NCBI GenBank assembly: GCA_050331115.1
Contig: JBHJHD010000093.1
Span: 1-64,000, forward strand
Length of the DNA stretch: 64,000 bases
From: JBCCAG01 sp050331115
GTDB taxonomy: Bacteria; Cyanobacteriota; Cyanobacteriia; CAKZMO01
Direction: 5' to 3'
Of the stretch, positions 1 through 7,196 are shown piece by piece. Below the pieces are notes generated by a model that saw only the letters and a program-made list of their open reading frames with translations, had not been told where the DNA came from and searched no databases. The translations under genes were made by a program, and so were the position numbers. Each line of letters starts with the position of its first letter. Position 1 is the stretch's first letter.

Positions 1-348
1 CACGTCGACCTCAGCAGCGCCATCCTCCGCAGCGCCAACCTCAGCTACGCCGACCTCAGCCACGTCGACCTCAGCAGCGCCAACCTCAGCGCCGCCGACC
101 TCAGCTACGCCGACCTCAGCGGCGCTATCTTGCTCTCTACAGATTTGAGACATTGCAAAGGCTTTACAAGCGAGCAACTTACGGGTAATGATGGCCCACT
201 GCTCTGTAATATTGCTCTGCCATTTCGCATTACAGACATCGACCCCAACCGCGACTGCGATCGCCTCCCCCAAGCCTTAAGCGATCGCTATGGAATTCCC
301 CTTGAAGAAGCCCAAAAAATCGTAGATGAAGCGCGTCAAAAACAGTGA
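1..348 (+). CDS. Pentapeptide-repeat protein, C-terminal part (partial at window edge)
   Basis: The reading frame is open from base 1 to the stop at 346-348, so only the last 115 residues are visible and the start lies outside the window. Residues 1-45 are pentapeptide repeats of the A(D/N)LSx type, encoded by a near-identical GCCGACCTCAGC-like DNA repeat. This predicts a right-handed quadrilateral beta-helix. The last 65 residues leave the repeat, contain a Cys pair and end in a charged helix (IPLEEAQKIVDEARQ). Pentapeptide proteins are very common in cyanobacteria and mostly of unknown role. It lies 30 bp before the toxin-antitoxin pair; a link is not shown. Confidence 0.85.
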   Translation, partial: HVDLSSAILRSANLSYADLSHVDLSSANLSAADLSYADLSGAILLSTDLRHCKGFTSEQLTGNDGPLLCNIALPFRITDIDPNRDCDRLPQALSDRYGIPLEEAQKIVDEARQKQ

Positions 349-378
349 GATTAGTACAATGCATCAGGAGATAAATTC

Positions 379-786
379 ATGACATTAACCGAAATAATCC
401 CTGCCATTCAGCAGCTTTCCACATCAGAAAAGCTAGAGCTGATTCAGGTACTAGCCGCCGAGATAGAATCTACGGAAGTCTCAACGCTACCTACACAGCC
501 AGCTAGCGTCTCTTGGCAGTTCCTGATATCACGCCCCCATCCATGGCGTCAGCAGCTCTACATTAAAGGCCGTAAGCTCCTTGCCTCAACGCTGTGGCAA
601 GACACGATCGCTAACGATATGTCTACAGAGCAAGCCGCTGAGAATTGGAATCTGCCGCTGGCAGCAGTCCATGAAGCTATTCAATATTGCGAGACCCATC
701 AAGGCCTGATAAAACTTGAGGCCGAAGAAGAGCGCTATCGACTACAGCAAAATGGGGTGCTTCTTGAGCCTAACTCTGCTACTTGA
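379..786 (+). CDS. DUF433-type antitoxin
   Basis: 135 residues. The N-terminal 30 residues (MTLTEIIPAIQQLSTSEKLE) resemble the short amphipathic segment of cyanobacterial addiction-module antitoxins (DUF2281-like). Residues about 80-128 (STEQAAENWNLPLAAVHEAI) form a DUF433-like winged helix that would bind DNA. The gene is followed by and overlaps a DUF5615 PIN-like gene, the usual partner of DUF433 proteins. The product would bind and neutralise that toxin and probably autoregulate the operon; this is family knowledge, not shown here. The start ATG at 379 is preceded by CAGGAGATAAATTC, which gives a GGAG ribosome site. Confidence 0.82.
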   Translation: MTLTEIIPAIQQLSTSEKLELIQVLAAEIESTEVSTLPTQPASVSWQFLISRPHPWRQQLYIKGRKLLASTLWQDTIANDMSTEQAAENWNLPLAAVHEAIQYCETHQGLIKLEAEEERYRLQQNGVLLEPNSAT

Positions 787-1123
787 CGAAGACTCTCAAG
801 CCAAGTATTTGGTTAACCTGCTTCGTACAGCAGGGCACGATGTCCTCACTGTCAACGACGCTGGGCTATCCGGTGCTCCAGATAACAAAGTGCTAGAGTA
901 CGCTAGCCGCTACAGCCGCATACTGCTCACCCGAAACTGCGGCGACTTCTATAGCCTCAGCAAAGAAAACCCTGCTCACGCCGGTATTCTTGCCGTCTAC
1001 CAATATAGTGAACTGAGCAAGAACATGAACTACCAGGCCATTGTAAAAGCGATCGCTAACCTTGAAGCTTCAGGTCTAGACTTGACCAATCAATTCATCG
1101 TGCTAAATCAGTGGAACTATTGA
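752..1123 (+). CDS. DUF5615 PIN-like toxin
   Basis: 123 residues from the ATG at 752. The core begins LLLDEDSQAKYL, the conserved acidic N-terminal strand of DUF5615 proteins, and continues with GHDVLTVNDAGLSG and RILLTRNCGDF, matching the PIN-like fold with clustered acidic residues expected for a metal-dependent nuclease. An upstream in-frame start at 716 exists, but family members begin just before the LLLDED strand. The gene overlaps the antitoxin by 35 nt in another frame, which suggests translational coupling. Nuclease activity is inferred from the family. Confidence 0.82.
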   Translation: MGCFLSLTLLLDEDSQAKYLVNLLRTAGHDVLTVNDAGLSGAPDNKVLEYASRYSRILLTRNCGDFYSLSKENPAHAGILAVYQYSELSKNMNYQAIVKAIANLEASGLDLTNQFIVLNQWNY

Positions 1124-1766
1124 GGAGATATCTTGAGCGATAAAGGCTACGCCCTCACTTCATGAACGCTACAATACGCCCTTTTAAGAAGCCCAAAAGT
1201 GCGCCCTACAATGTCCCCATCAGCAAACGCTCCACGCTAAGCTCAACCTCAGCAAACGCCGGGACGCATACCGCTCTCCTTGCCGGCTCCCGCTGCTGCT
1301 GATACGCGCCCTCGCAGAGATCTCCAAATAGGCACAGCCTGCGATCGCGTAAATTCACCACTCAATAATCCCCGATTCCTGCCGCCGCATAGATCTCCCG
1401 CTTGCGCCCCACGCCACAATTTGGTGATATTCATCAATCGAAAGCTTTGCGGTTTGAATCATCGCGGCCAGCCCAAAACCTGCTGCAGCCCCCCCAGCAT
1501 ACCAGCAGCCAAAATTCAGTCTTGATTCTTTGTACTACATGCGCTAATGTTTCATCTTGAGAGCTGCATCCCGCAGCTTGGCTCCCAAGCATTTGGTCAG
1601 CGACGACGATCGTCACCGGAAATGGCGATCGCCGTCTAACCCCCTCGACAGAGGTACCTGTCTCGGAGGCTACGGGCATTATCCCGCGCCATCCCGAAAC
1701 ACGTCACGTCCAGGGATGGCCAAATCTTGGGTTTCTTACCCATTCCACAAAAAAAGGAACCCAAAG
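1124..1766. other. Gene-poor stretch holding the Uma2 remnant
   Basis: Apart from the Uma2 pseudogene at 1206-1462 no credible coding region is visible. Open frames at 1280-1525, 1434-1679 and 1557-1766 have no recognisable domain. HIP1 octamers occur within it (for example near 1341 and 1625). Confidence 0.6.
1206..1462 (-). pseudogene. Uma2-family endonuclease pseudogene (deleted, frameshifted, nonsense codon)
   Basis: Reading the minus strand from an ATG at 1462 gives MIQTAKLSIDEYHQIVAWG, a typical Uma2 N-terminus. In another frame downstream, the region ending at the TAG at 1208-1206 reads EIYAAAGIGDY, stop, VVNLRDRRLCLF, and finishes FAEVELSVERLLMGTL. This matches the C-terminal Uma2 block, which normally reads (A/R)DYWVVNLRDR. 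The tryptophan codon has become TGA (1364-1362). The middle of the roughly 190-residue family, with the catalytic core, is absent. This is a decayed remnant of a mobile-type endonuclease gene common in cyanobacteria. Confidence 0.75.
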
Positions 1767-2042
1767 ATGACATTTTTATACCCCGAGCAGCCCCTCGGCC
1801 CCGAGGCGGCACTGCTTCGCCTAGACATAGCCCCGCCCGCCCCCGGCGGCGAAGTGGTGCGCCACATTATCATCGGCTCGCCGCCCGCCATCCGCGAGAC
1901 CATCCATCTAATGCACATCAACCGATATGCGGTGGAGCAAAGCCTGTGGACCGGACCTGTGGCCATCGGCCCCGACGGCGTCAGGCTTAGCCAACGAGAA
2001 GGGCAGGCCTTGGCCTACCTAATGCGCATCCGGTCGCTGTAA
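1767..2042 (+). CDS. Small conserved cyanobacterial protein, unknown function
   Basis: 91 residues. The ATG at 1767 is chosen because AAGGAA (1754-1759) sits 7 nt upstream, and the upstream in-frame extension to 1557 looks non-coding. The protein has no membrane segment. It starts MTFLYPEQPLGPEAALLRLD and contains a VVRHIIIGSPPAIRETIHLMH segment followed by a two-strand C-terminus. I recognise this pattern from hypothetical proteins of other cyanobacteria but know no function. It stands alone and is followed 8 nt later by a strong hairpin. Confidence 0.7.
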   Translation: MTFLYPEQPLGPEAALLRLDIAPPAPGGEVVRHIIIGSPPAIRETIHLMHINRYAVEQSLWTGPVAIGPDGVRLSQREGQALAYLMRIRSL

Positions 2043-2050
2043 TCCTTGCT

Positions 2051-2074
2051 CAGGGCGCACGGCCTTGCGCCCTG
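2051..2074 (+). terminator. Hairpin after the 91-residue gene
   Basis: Perfect 9-bp stem, CAGGGCGCA (2051-2059) with TGCGCCCTG (2066-2074), and a 6-nt loop, starting 8 nt after the stop. No T-tract follows, so it may be a transcript-end hairpin rather than a classical intrinsic terminator. The same arms recur in the palindrome at 43780-43815. Confidence 0.4.
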
Positions 2075-2217
2075 AAAACCTGCTTGGGCTCTCGCCTGGG
2101 GCGATCGCTCCCCGCTAAAGGACGCGATTCACCACCAAAACGCCATCAACACCCACCGCCCAAAATGCCAACCCATGACCCACTGCAAAACCGGCGCAGC
2201 CTTGGTTCAGCCCATAG

Positions 2218-2249
2218 AAAACGCGTCCCGCTGCATACAGCAGGACGCG
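2218..2249 (-). terminator. Intrinsic terminator of the first site-2 protease gene
   Basis: On the minus strand a 12-bp stem (arms 2238-2249 and 2222-2233, with one G-U pair that forms only in minus-strand RNA) closes a 4-nt loop and is followed by TTTT (2221-2218). It lies 57 bp beyond the stop of the minus-strand gene at 2306. Confidence 0.7.
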
Positions 2250-2305
2250 CCCGAGGAGTTTACGAATGCTGTACTAGAGTTCCCAGTTCAGCGCTGAGTC
2301 CGCCT

Positions 2306-3475
2306 TTATCGAATCGCCTCTTCCAGCCGGATGGTGCCGCTACTGCCCTCGTCATCCTCCGACTTGAGCCGATCAAACACCGACTCCCGCTCCAAAATGC
2401 CTAGGACTTCGTCCCGCTCGGTGGTCACCACAATGGTGTGGACCGTCTCGTCCGCCAGCTTGGGCAGCACGTCAATCAGCAGCTCGCTGGCCTGAACCTT
2501 GGGCAGCTCCACCGGGTGCATCAGCTCCCGCACCGGCACGTCCCACCAGTTCATGGTCGGCACCGTCTTAATCGCCTCCACCTCAACTTCCCCCAGCAGG
2601 TGGCGATCGCCATCGACAACCAGGTACTTTTTCCAGTTTGTCGTGCTGCCGATAATATAGCTATTGGCAAACTCCCGCAGCGACAGGTCCGCATTGACCA
2701 CGGGGCTGGGCTCATAGATGGCGTCTGCCGCCGTCAAATCGCTCAGCTGCTCCTGCACCGCCGCCGACTGGGCCGATCGCCCCGCGTTCTGCAGCAGAAA
2801 CCAGCCGATCAAAATCGTCCAGGGGCTGCCGATTAGCGAAACGCCAAACTGCTCCGAAAGGCCGAGAACCGAGTTGAGGCCCAGGGCAATTCCCAGCCAG
2901 CCAATAACCTGACCCATTCGGCTGGCAAAGGCCACGCCCTTGTAGGGCTTGCCGGTAATCTTCCAGACGATGGACTTGAGCACGTTGCCGCCGTCGAGGG
3001 GCAGCCCCGGAATCAGGTTGAAGATGCCCAGCACCAGATTAATGTAGGCCAGCAGGCTGATAATCGCCGCCAGCGGGCCCGAAATCGGCGTCAGCAGGCC
3101 GACGCTAGCAAATAGGGCGAACAGCACAAAGCTGACCATCGGCCCAGAAATTGCCACCCAGAAAGCGCCGCCGGGCGTCTTCGACTCTTCACCCAGGCTG
3201 GCAATGCCGCCGAAGATGAATAGGGTAATAGATTTGACCTCAATCCCCTGGCGAATGGCGGCCGCGCTGTGGCCTAGCTCATGGAGCAGCACCGAGCCAA
3301 ACATCAGCAGCGCCGTCACCATGCCCAGCAGCAGGGGCACCACGCCCCCGATCTGATACATGGCCGATAAGTCGCTGCTGTAGAACAGCGTCACTAGCCC
3401 AAATACGATGAACCAGGAGGGATTAATAAAAAACGGAATTCCAAATAGATTTCCGACTCGAATGCTGTTGCCCAT
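2306..3475 (-). CDS. Site-2 protease family zinc metalloprotease with CBS domains
   Basis: 389 residues. This is an intramembrane M50 peptidase that cleaves within membrane segments of substrates such as anti-sigma factors. HELGH lies at residues 65-69 in a transmembrane helix and supplies two zinc ligands and the catalytic Glu. NLIPGLPLDGG (about 153-163) supplies the third zinc ligand, Asp. About six hydrophobic helices occupy residues 15-240. The C-terminal 140 residues resemble a CBS pair, which usually senses nucleotides. The ATG at 3475 fits the family N-terminus (GNLFGIPFFINPSW). A paralogue lies at 22936-24150. Substrates are unknown. Confidence 0.9.
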   Translation of the reverse strand: MGNSIRVGNLFGIPFFINPSWFIVFGLVTLFYSSDLSAMYQIGGVVPLLLGMVTALLMFGSVLLHELGHSAAAIRQGIEVKSITLFIFGGIASLGEESKTPGGAFWVAISGPMVSFVLFALFASVGLLTPISGPLAAIISLLAYINLVLGIFNLIPGLPLDGGNVLKSIVWKITGKPYKGVAFASRMGQVIGWLGIALGLNSVLGLSEQFGVSLIGSPWTILIGWFLLQNAGRSAQSAAVQEQLSDLTAADAIYEPSPVVNADLSLREFANSYIIGSTTNWKKYLVVDGDRHLLGEVEVEAIKTVPTMNWWDVPVRELMHPVELPKVQASELLIDVLPKLADETVHTIVVTTERDEVLGILERESVFDRLKSEDDEGSSGTIRLEEAIR

Positions 3476-3623
3476 CGGCTACCTCATGACCTCAAAAAAA
3501 CTAGACCTAGCGCTCACGTCTCGTGCCGCCAGCTCGCAGTGCCGCACAATGTCTAGGCCTTATTAATAGGTTAATAGAATTTCTAGCGCCGGGGATCGTA
3601 AGATCTCCCCTTGTGCCCATCGG

Positions 3624-3658
3624 AAAACCGCCTACGCCGAACGGTGATAGGCCGTAGG
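3624..3658 (-). terminator. Putative terminator of the GNAT-to-105-residue-ORF gene run
   Basis: On the minus strand CCTACG (3658-3653) pairs with CGTAGG (3636-3631), with further pairs possible inside, and is followed by CGG and TTTT (3627-3624). It lies 34 bp beyond the stop of the last gene of the run. Confidence 0.45.
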
Positions 3659-3691
3659 GGCGATCGCGTTTGGTGCTACGTAGCCCGGTGG

Positions 3692-4009
3692 CTAGCGGCG
3701 GCGTCTGAAGCGGCGGCGTAAAGACGACTGCTGACGGGGCATTCGCTGACGGGGCACCCGCGGACCAGATACTCGCTGACGGGGCGGGCCCTGGCGAAGC
3801 TGGGCGATCGCAAATCCCGCCATGATGATTAAAATCAGGTCGAGGGCGAGCATCTGACGAATGTAGCTCTGCACTGTAGTGGGGTCAGGGCAAGCGCTTG
3901 AGGAGGCCAAGTTGCACAGGAACCCGTTGGCCACTATCCAGGGTAAGGTACCACAGACCCAGAGTACGACAGCGGCTAAAAATATGATGAGGGCGAGGTG
4001 CATCGGCAA
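3692..4009 (-). CDS. Small two-helix membrane protein with Arg-rich tail, unknown
   Basis: 105 residues; I do not recognise a family. Hydrophobic segments lie at about residues 4-25 (ALIIFLAAVVLWVCGTLPW) and 50-68 (LDLILIIMAGFAIAQL), with two Cys between them. The tail (70-105) is Arg/Pro/Gln-rich and ends RRRFRRRR. Part of that tail is encoded by a degenerate 15-bp tandem repeat (3729-3788) giving PRQR(V/M)-like units. The gene is last in the minus-strand run, 72 bp after proB. It could be real, because the membrane segments are clean, or a poorly conserved orphan. Confidence 0.5.
   Translation of the reverse strand: MPMHLALIIFLAAVVLWVCGTLPWIVANGFLCNLASSSACPDPTTVQSYIRQMLALDLILIIMAGFAIAQLRQGPPRQRVSGPRVPRQRMPRQQSSLRRRFRRRR
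3729..3788 (-). repeat. 15-bp tandem repeat in the tail of the 105-residue ORF
   Basis: Four 15-bp units at 3729, 3744, 3759 and 3774; units 1, 2 and 4 share GCTGACGGGGC and unit 3 is degenerate. The array is in frame and lengthens the basic C-terminal tail. Confidence 0.75.
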
Positions 4010-4023
4010 TATCGCTATTGATA

Positions 4024-4078
4024 CGGTTGAGATTTCACTACGGTCGAGACTACCACGGTCGAGATTAACACGGTCACC
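4024..4078. repeat. 15-bp tandem repeat between proB and the 105-residue ORF
   Basis: About three and a half degenerate copies of a unit like CACGGTCGAGATTAA (4039-4053, 4054-4068, partial copies on both sides). They fill most of the 72-bp gap. Confidence 0.7.
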
Positions 4079-4081
4079 GGC

Positions 4082-5188
4082 CTACCCGCCCATAACCGTT
4101 AAATTGTCGCGGTGCACCACCGTATCTTCCCCTTGATAGCCCAGAATTTGGGAAATATCTTGGGACTGACGCCCGATGATGCGCTGCAGGTCGCCGCTGC
4201 CGTAGTTGACGATGCCCCGCCCCACCTCCTGCCCAGCGGGGTCGCACAGTTTCACCGCGTCCTGCTTCTGAAACTCTCCCTCCACTTCGGTAATGCCCGC
4301 CGCCAGCAGCGACTTGCCCCGCTCGCACACCGCTGCGATCGCCCCCTTATCTAAATAAAGCTTACCTGCCGCCACCAGGCCGTGGGCGATCCAGCGCTTG
4401 CGGGCGCTGGCGCTGCGGGGGCGGGGGGCGAACTGGGTGCCTAAGGTCTCGCCCGCTAAGATGCGAGGCAGGTTTTGGGGCGATCGCCCCTCGGTGATCA
4501 CCACCCGCACGCCGGCTTCAGTTGCAATGCGGGCCGCAGAAATCTTGGTAACCATGCCGCCGGTGCCCCAGTCAGAGCCGCGATCGCCGACGCTGACCTG
4601 GTTCGTGAGGTCGTCAATGGCGTCCACCAGGTGGATGGGTTTGGCGTCGGGGTGGTAGCGGGGGTCGGCCGAGTAGAGGCGGTCTACGTCGGTCAAGATA
4701 AATAGCCAGTCTGCCTCAATTAGGCTGGCCACCAGCGCGGAAAGGGTGTCGTTGTCGCCGAACTTGAGCTCGTCAATGGCCACCGTGTCGTTTTCGTTGA
4801 CGATGGGAATGATGCCCAGCTTCAGCAGCTGGCTAAACGTGCGGTAGGCGTTCACGTAGCGGCTGCGCTGCACCAAATCGCTGCGGGTGAGCAGCACCTG
4901 GGCGATGGGCTGCTCTAGCAGCGTAAACCAGTCGTCGTATACCCGCATCAGCCGACCTTGGCCCACGGCAGCCACAGCTTGCTTCATGGCCATGGTTTTG
5001 GGCCGCTCGGCCAGGCCCAGTCGGCTGCACCCCACCCCCACCGCCCCAGAAGAGACCACCACGACCCGGTGCCCAGACTGCCGCAGCTGCGAGAGGGTCT
5101 CGACCAGCGTGGCGATCGCCGACAGCGCTAGACCACCGCTGGGGCGCGTCAGGCTAGAGGTGCCAATTTTGACGACTAGCGTTGCCAT
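4082..5188 (-). CDS. proB: Glutamate 5-kinase
   Basis: 368 residues, normal length for a ProB with a PUA domain. It phosphorylates glutamate with ATP, the first step of proline synthesis, in the cytoplasm. The N-terminus VVKIGTSSLTRPSGG is the amino-acid-kinase nucleotide site; VVVVSSGAVGVG, PIVNENDTVA and GTGGMVTKISAA are family signatures. The PUA domain covers about residues 275-360. The ATG at 5188 gives MATLVVKIG, as expected. It lies 68 bp downstream of yqeG in the minus-strand run, with a 15-bp repeat array filling the gap. ProA is not in the window. Confidence 0.95.
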   Translation of the reverse strand: MATLVVKIGTSSLTRPSGGLALSAIATLVETLSQLRQSGHRVVVVSSGAVGVGCSRLGLAERPKTMAMKQAVAAVGQGRLMRVYDDWFTLLEQPIAQVLLTRSDLVQRSRYVNAYRTFSQLLKLGIIPIVNENDTVAIDELKFGDNDTLSALVASLIEADWLFILTDVDRLYSADPRYHPDAKPIHLVDAIDDLTNQVSVGDRGSDWGTGGMVTKISAARIATEAGVRVVITEGRSPQNLPRILAGETLGTQFAPRPRSASARKRWIAHGLVAAGKLYLDKGAIAAVCERGKSLLAAGITEVEGEFQKQDAVKLCDPAGQEVGRGIVNYGSGDLQRIIGRQSQDISQILGYQGEDTVVHRDNLTVMGG

Positions 5189-5202
5189 ACGTCACAAATA
5201 TT

Positions 5203-5262
5203 GTCGCGGGTCTAAAGGTCGCGGGTCCAAAGGTCGTGGGTCTAAAGGTCGTGGGTCTAAAG
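5203..5262 (-). repeat. Four-copy 15-bp tandem repeat across the yqeG stop codon
   Basis: Four units of GTCG(C/T)GGGT(C)(T/C)(A)AAAG-type sequence at 5203, 5218, 5233 and 5248, plus strand. Read on the minus strand in the yqeG frame each unit is CTT TAG ACC CAC/CGC GAC, so the yqeG stop is repeated in three of four copies (one has TGG). Confidence 0.85.
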
Positions 5263-5769
5263 CGAGACCCCCAGCCGCTCCGAGATCCACACCTCCAGGG
5301 CGTGAACCGGGCTAGTGGTGGCCTCTCTTTTGGGGTCTACCATGGGCTTCACCAAAATGGTGAACATCCCCAGCCGGTTGCCCGCCAGGACGTCGGTAAA
5401 CAGGCGATCGCCCACCATAGCCACCCGCTCTACGGGCAGGTTCATATCGGCGGCGGCCTGCTTGAGCTTGCGCCGAGAGGGTTTGCCCGCCCCGGACACA
5501 TAGGGCAGATCGAGGGACTGGGCAATGCGGCTGATGCGCACGTGGCTGGTGTTGTTGCTCACCAGCCACAGCGAAACCAGCGGGCGTACCTGGGCGGCCC
5601 AGCGCTCTAGTTCTGGAGAAATATCGGCGGCGGTGAAGGGTATTAGGGTATCGTCGACGTCCAAAACCATGCCCTGGAGGTTGTTCTGGCGGATAATTTC
5701 GGGGGTAAGGCTCAAAATGGAGCTTCCTAGGGCCAAGTCGGGCTGAAGCAGCGCGCTGAGATTTAGCAT
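5257..5769 (-). CDS. YqeG family HAD IIIA-type phosphatase
   Basis: 170 residues from the ATG at 5769, chosen because family members begin MLNLSxLLxPDLxLG; a longer frame to 5841 exists. HAD motif I is DVDDTLIPF, motif II WLVSNN, the motif III lysine lies in GKPSRRKL and motif IV is MVGDRLFTDV, so all catalytic residues are present. YqeG proteins are probable phosphatases; in plants and cyanobacteria relatives act on phosphatidylglycerol phosphate, so a lipid role is possible but not shown. It lies 95 bp downstream of mltG. The stop codon lies in a 15-bp tandem repeat. Confidence 0.88.
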   Translation of the reverse strand: MLNLSALLQPDLALGSSILSLTPEIIRQNNLQGMVLDVDDTLIPFTAADISPELERWAAQVRPLVSLWLVSNNTSHVRISRIAQSLDLPYVSGAGKPSRRKLKQAAADMNLPVERVAMVGDRLFTDVLAGNRLGMFTILVKPMVDPKREATTSPVHALEVWISERLGVSL

Positions 5770-5864
5770 GGTGGTAGAAAAGCTTGAGATGGGCAGTGGA
5801 GTGAAGAGCGATCGCTCAATTGGCGTCAGCTGTACCGCCAAGGGAGGAATTATCCGTGGCGGAA

Positions 5865-7127
5865 TTACCCATTGGGGGGACTGCTGCTAGGCGCATCCCC
5901 TTCAGGCGCATTTCCTTCAGGCGCATCTCCTTCAGAGGCGTCTCCATCAGACGATGCATCAGAGCGGGTCTCGGCGGGCTGACGGTCGACGCGATCGCGA
6001 ATTTGGCTTTGGGCGCGCTGGTGTTCGGCTAGGGTGCGGCTAAACACATGGGTGCCGTCGTAGCGGGCCACAAAGTAGAGATATTCGGTGTCGGACGGAT
6101 TGAGGGAGGCTTCTAGGCTCTCAATTCCGGGGTTAGAGATTGGGCCAGGGGGGAGCCCGGCGTTTACGTAGGTGTTGTAGGGGGAGTCGGTTTCCACCTC
6201 GGCGTAGGTGAGAGGACGTTCGGGGGTCTGACGAATGCCCAAAGCATATTCCACAGTGGGGTCAGCCCCTAGGGGAATGTCTTCTTCTAGGCGGCGGGCG
6301 AATACGGCGGCGATTAGATCCCGCTCGTCGTCTACCACCGACTCCCGCTCTACAATGCTGGCCAGGGTGACCCACTCTAGTAGTGAGTAGGGGCTGTCAG
6401 CCTGCTGATATGCCGGCAGGGCAAGCTCTTCAAACCGCCGCAGCATTTGGCGAACGATTTGCTCCGTAGTAACGCCTTCGGCGGTAACGTAGGTGTCGGG
6501 ATAGAGGAAGCCTTCGAAGCGCTGCTCGGGCTGAGCAAAAGTTTCCCTAGGCAACCAAGTAAACTCTGAGGTGTCCACCTGCCGCAGGGCCTCGCGCACC
6601 ACCGCCTCGCTGCCTAACCCCTGCTCCACAAGGTAGGCTACAACGTCTTCCACCGACCAGCCTTCCGGGATGGTGAGGCTGTTTTCCACCACCTCGCCCC
6701 GCCAAATCTTCTCGGCGATCGCTTCCATGGGCTGGCCGGGGGAGAGCGTATAGGTGCCGGCTAAAAAGCCCCCCTCGCGGCCCAGAAGAGACTGCAGGCG
6801 GGTCCATAGGTTCCAGGCGGCGGGGGAGCGAATGATGCCCCGCTGCGCCAGGTCGGAACCGATTTGCTGGGCTGAGGTTCCGGGCTCGATTTCGAATTGT
6901 ATGACTCTGGCCTGTGCCGTTTCGCGCTGCCTCGAATTTGGCCCATCTGGCCCATCTGGCCCGTCTGGCGACGCATCCAGCGGTTCGAGAGGCTCCACGT
7001 CAGCAATCCGGGGCTCCGCGCCAGCAGTGGCCCAGCTCCACCAGCGCCACCCTTGCCACCCGCTTAGCCCCAGGGCGGCGGGCAGCACAACCAAATAGAA
7101 CAGTCCTCTAAGCAAGGCTGATAGCAT
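5865..7127 (-). CDS. mltG: Endolytic transglycosylase MltG
   Basis: 420 residues. It is a membrane-anchored lytic transglycosylase that cuts nascent peptidoglycan strands. A membrane segment lies at about residues 7-24, followed by an acidic linker (30-70), a LysM-like part (IQFEIEPGTSAQQIGSDLAQRG, about 75-95) and the YceG catalytic domain, with the catalytic Glu in LASIVERES and downstream GADPTVEYALG and TYVNAGLPPGPISNPG. The tail (about 390-420) is acidic and repetitive (EGDAP units), built from a 15-bp DNA repeat at 5901-5945. The gene sits between DUF3727 and yqeG. Confidence 0.93.
   Translation of the reverse strand: MLSALLRGLFYLVVLPAALGLSGWQGWRWWSWATAGAEPRIADVEPLEPLDASPDGPDGPDGPNSRQRETAQARVIQFEIEPGTSAQQIGSDLAQRGIIRSPAAWNLWTRLQSLLGREGGFLAGTYTLSPGQPMEAIAEKIWRGEVVENSLTIPEGWSVEDVVAYLVEQGLGSEAVVREALRQVDTSEFTWLPRETFAQPEQRFEGFLYPDTYVTAEGVTTEQIVRQMLRRFEELALPAYQQADSPYSLLEWVTLASIVERESVVDDERDLIAAVFARRLEEDIPLGADPTVEYALGIRQTPERPLTYAEVETDSPYNTYVNAGLPPGPISNPGIESLEASLNPSDTEYLYFVARYDGTHVFSRTLAEHQRAQSQIRDRVDRQPAETRSDASSDGDASEGDAPEGNAPEGDAPSSSPPNG
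5901..5945 (-). repeat. 15-bp tandem repeat encoding the MltG tail
   Basis: Three units, TTCAGGCGCATTTCC, TTCAGGCGCATCTCC and TTCAGAGGCGTCTCC, at 5901, 5916 and 5931. They are in frame and give EGDAP/EGNAP pentads. Confidence 0.85.
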
Positions 7128-7196
7128 GACAGTCTACGGCAAGATAAATGTGTTGTGACATCCCAAGTCTGGGCCCATTGTAGCCACAGCGCGCGG

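Noticed and set aside
1..129. Regular repeats that might be a CRISPR array
   Set aside because: They encode pentapeptide repeats without unique spacers. No CRISPR array is visible anywhere in the window.
1249..1437. 62-codon minus-strand ORF as an independent gene
   Set aside because: It is the wrong frame across the Uma2 C-terminal remnant.
1280..1679. Open frames on both strands upstream of the 91-residue gene
   Set aside because: Part is antisense to the Uma2 remnant; the rest shows no protein-like pattern.
5182..5610. Plus-strand open frame of 142 codons over yqeG
   Set aside because: It is a shadow of the well-supported minus-strand HAD gene and reads through the 15-bp repeat.
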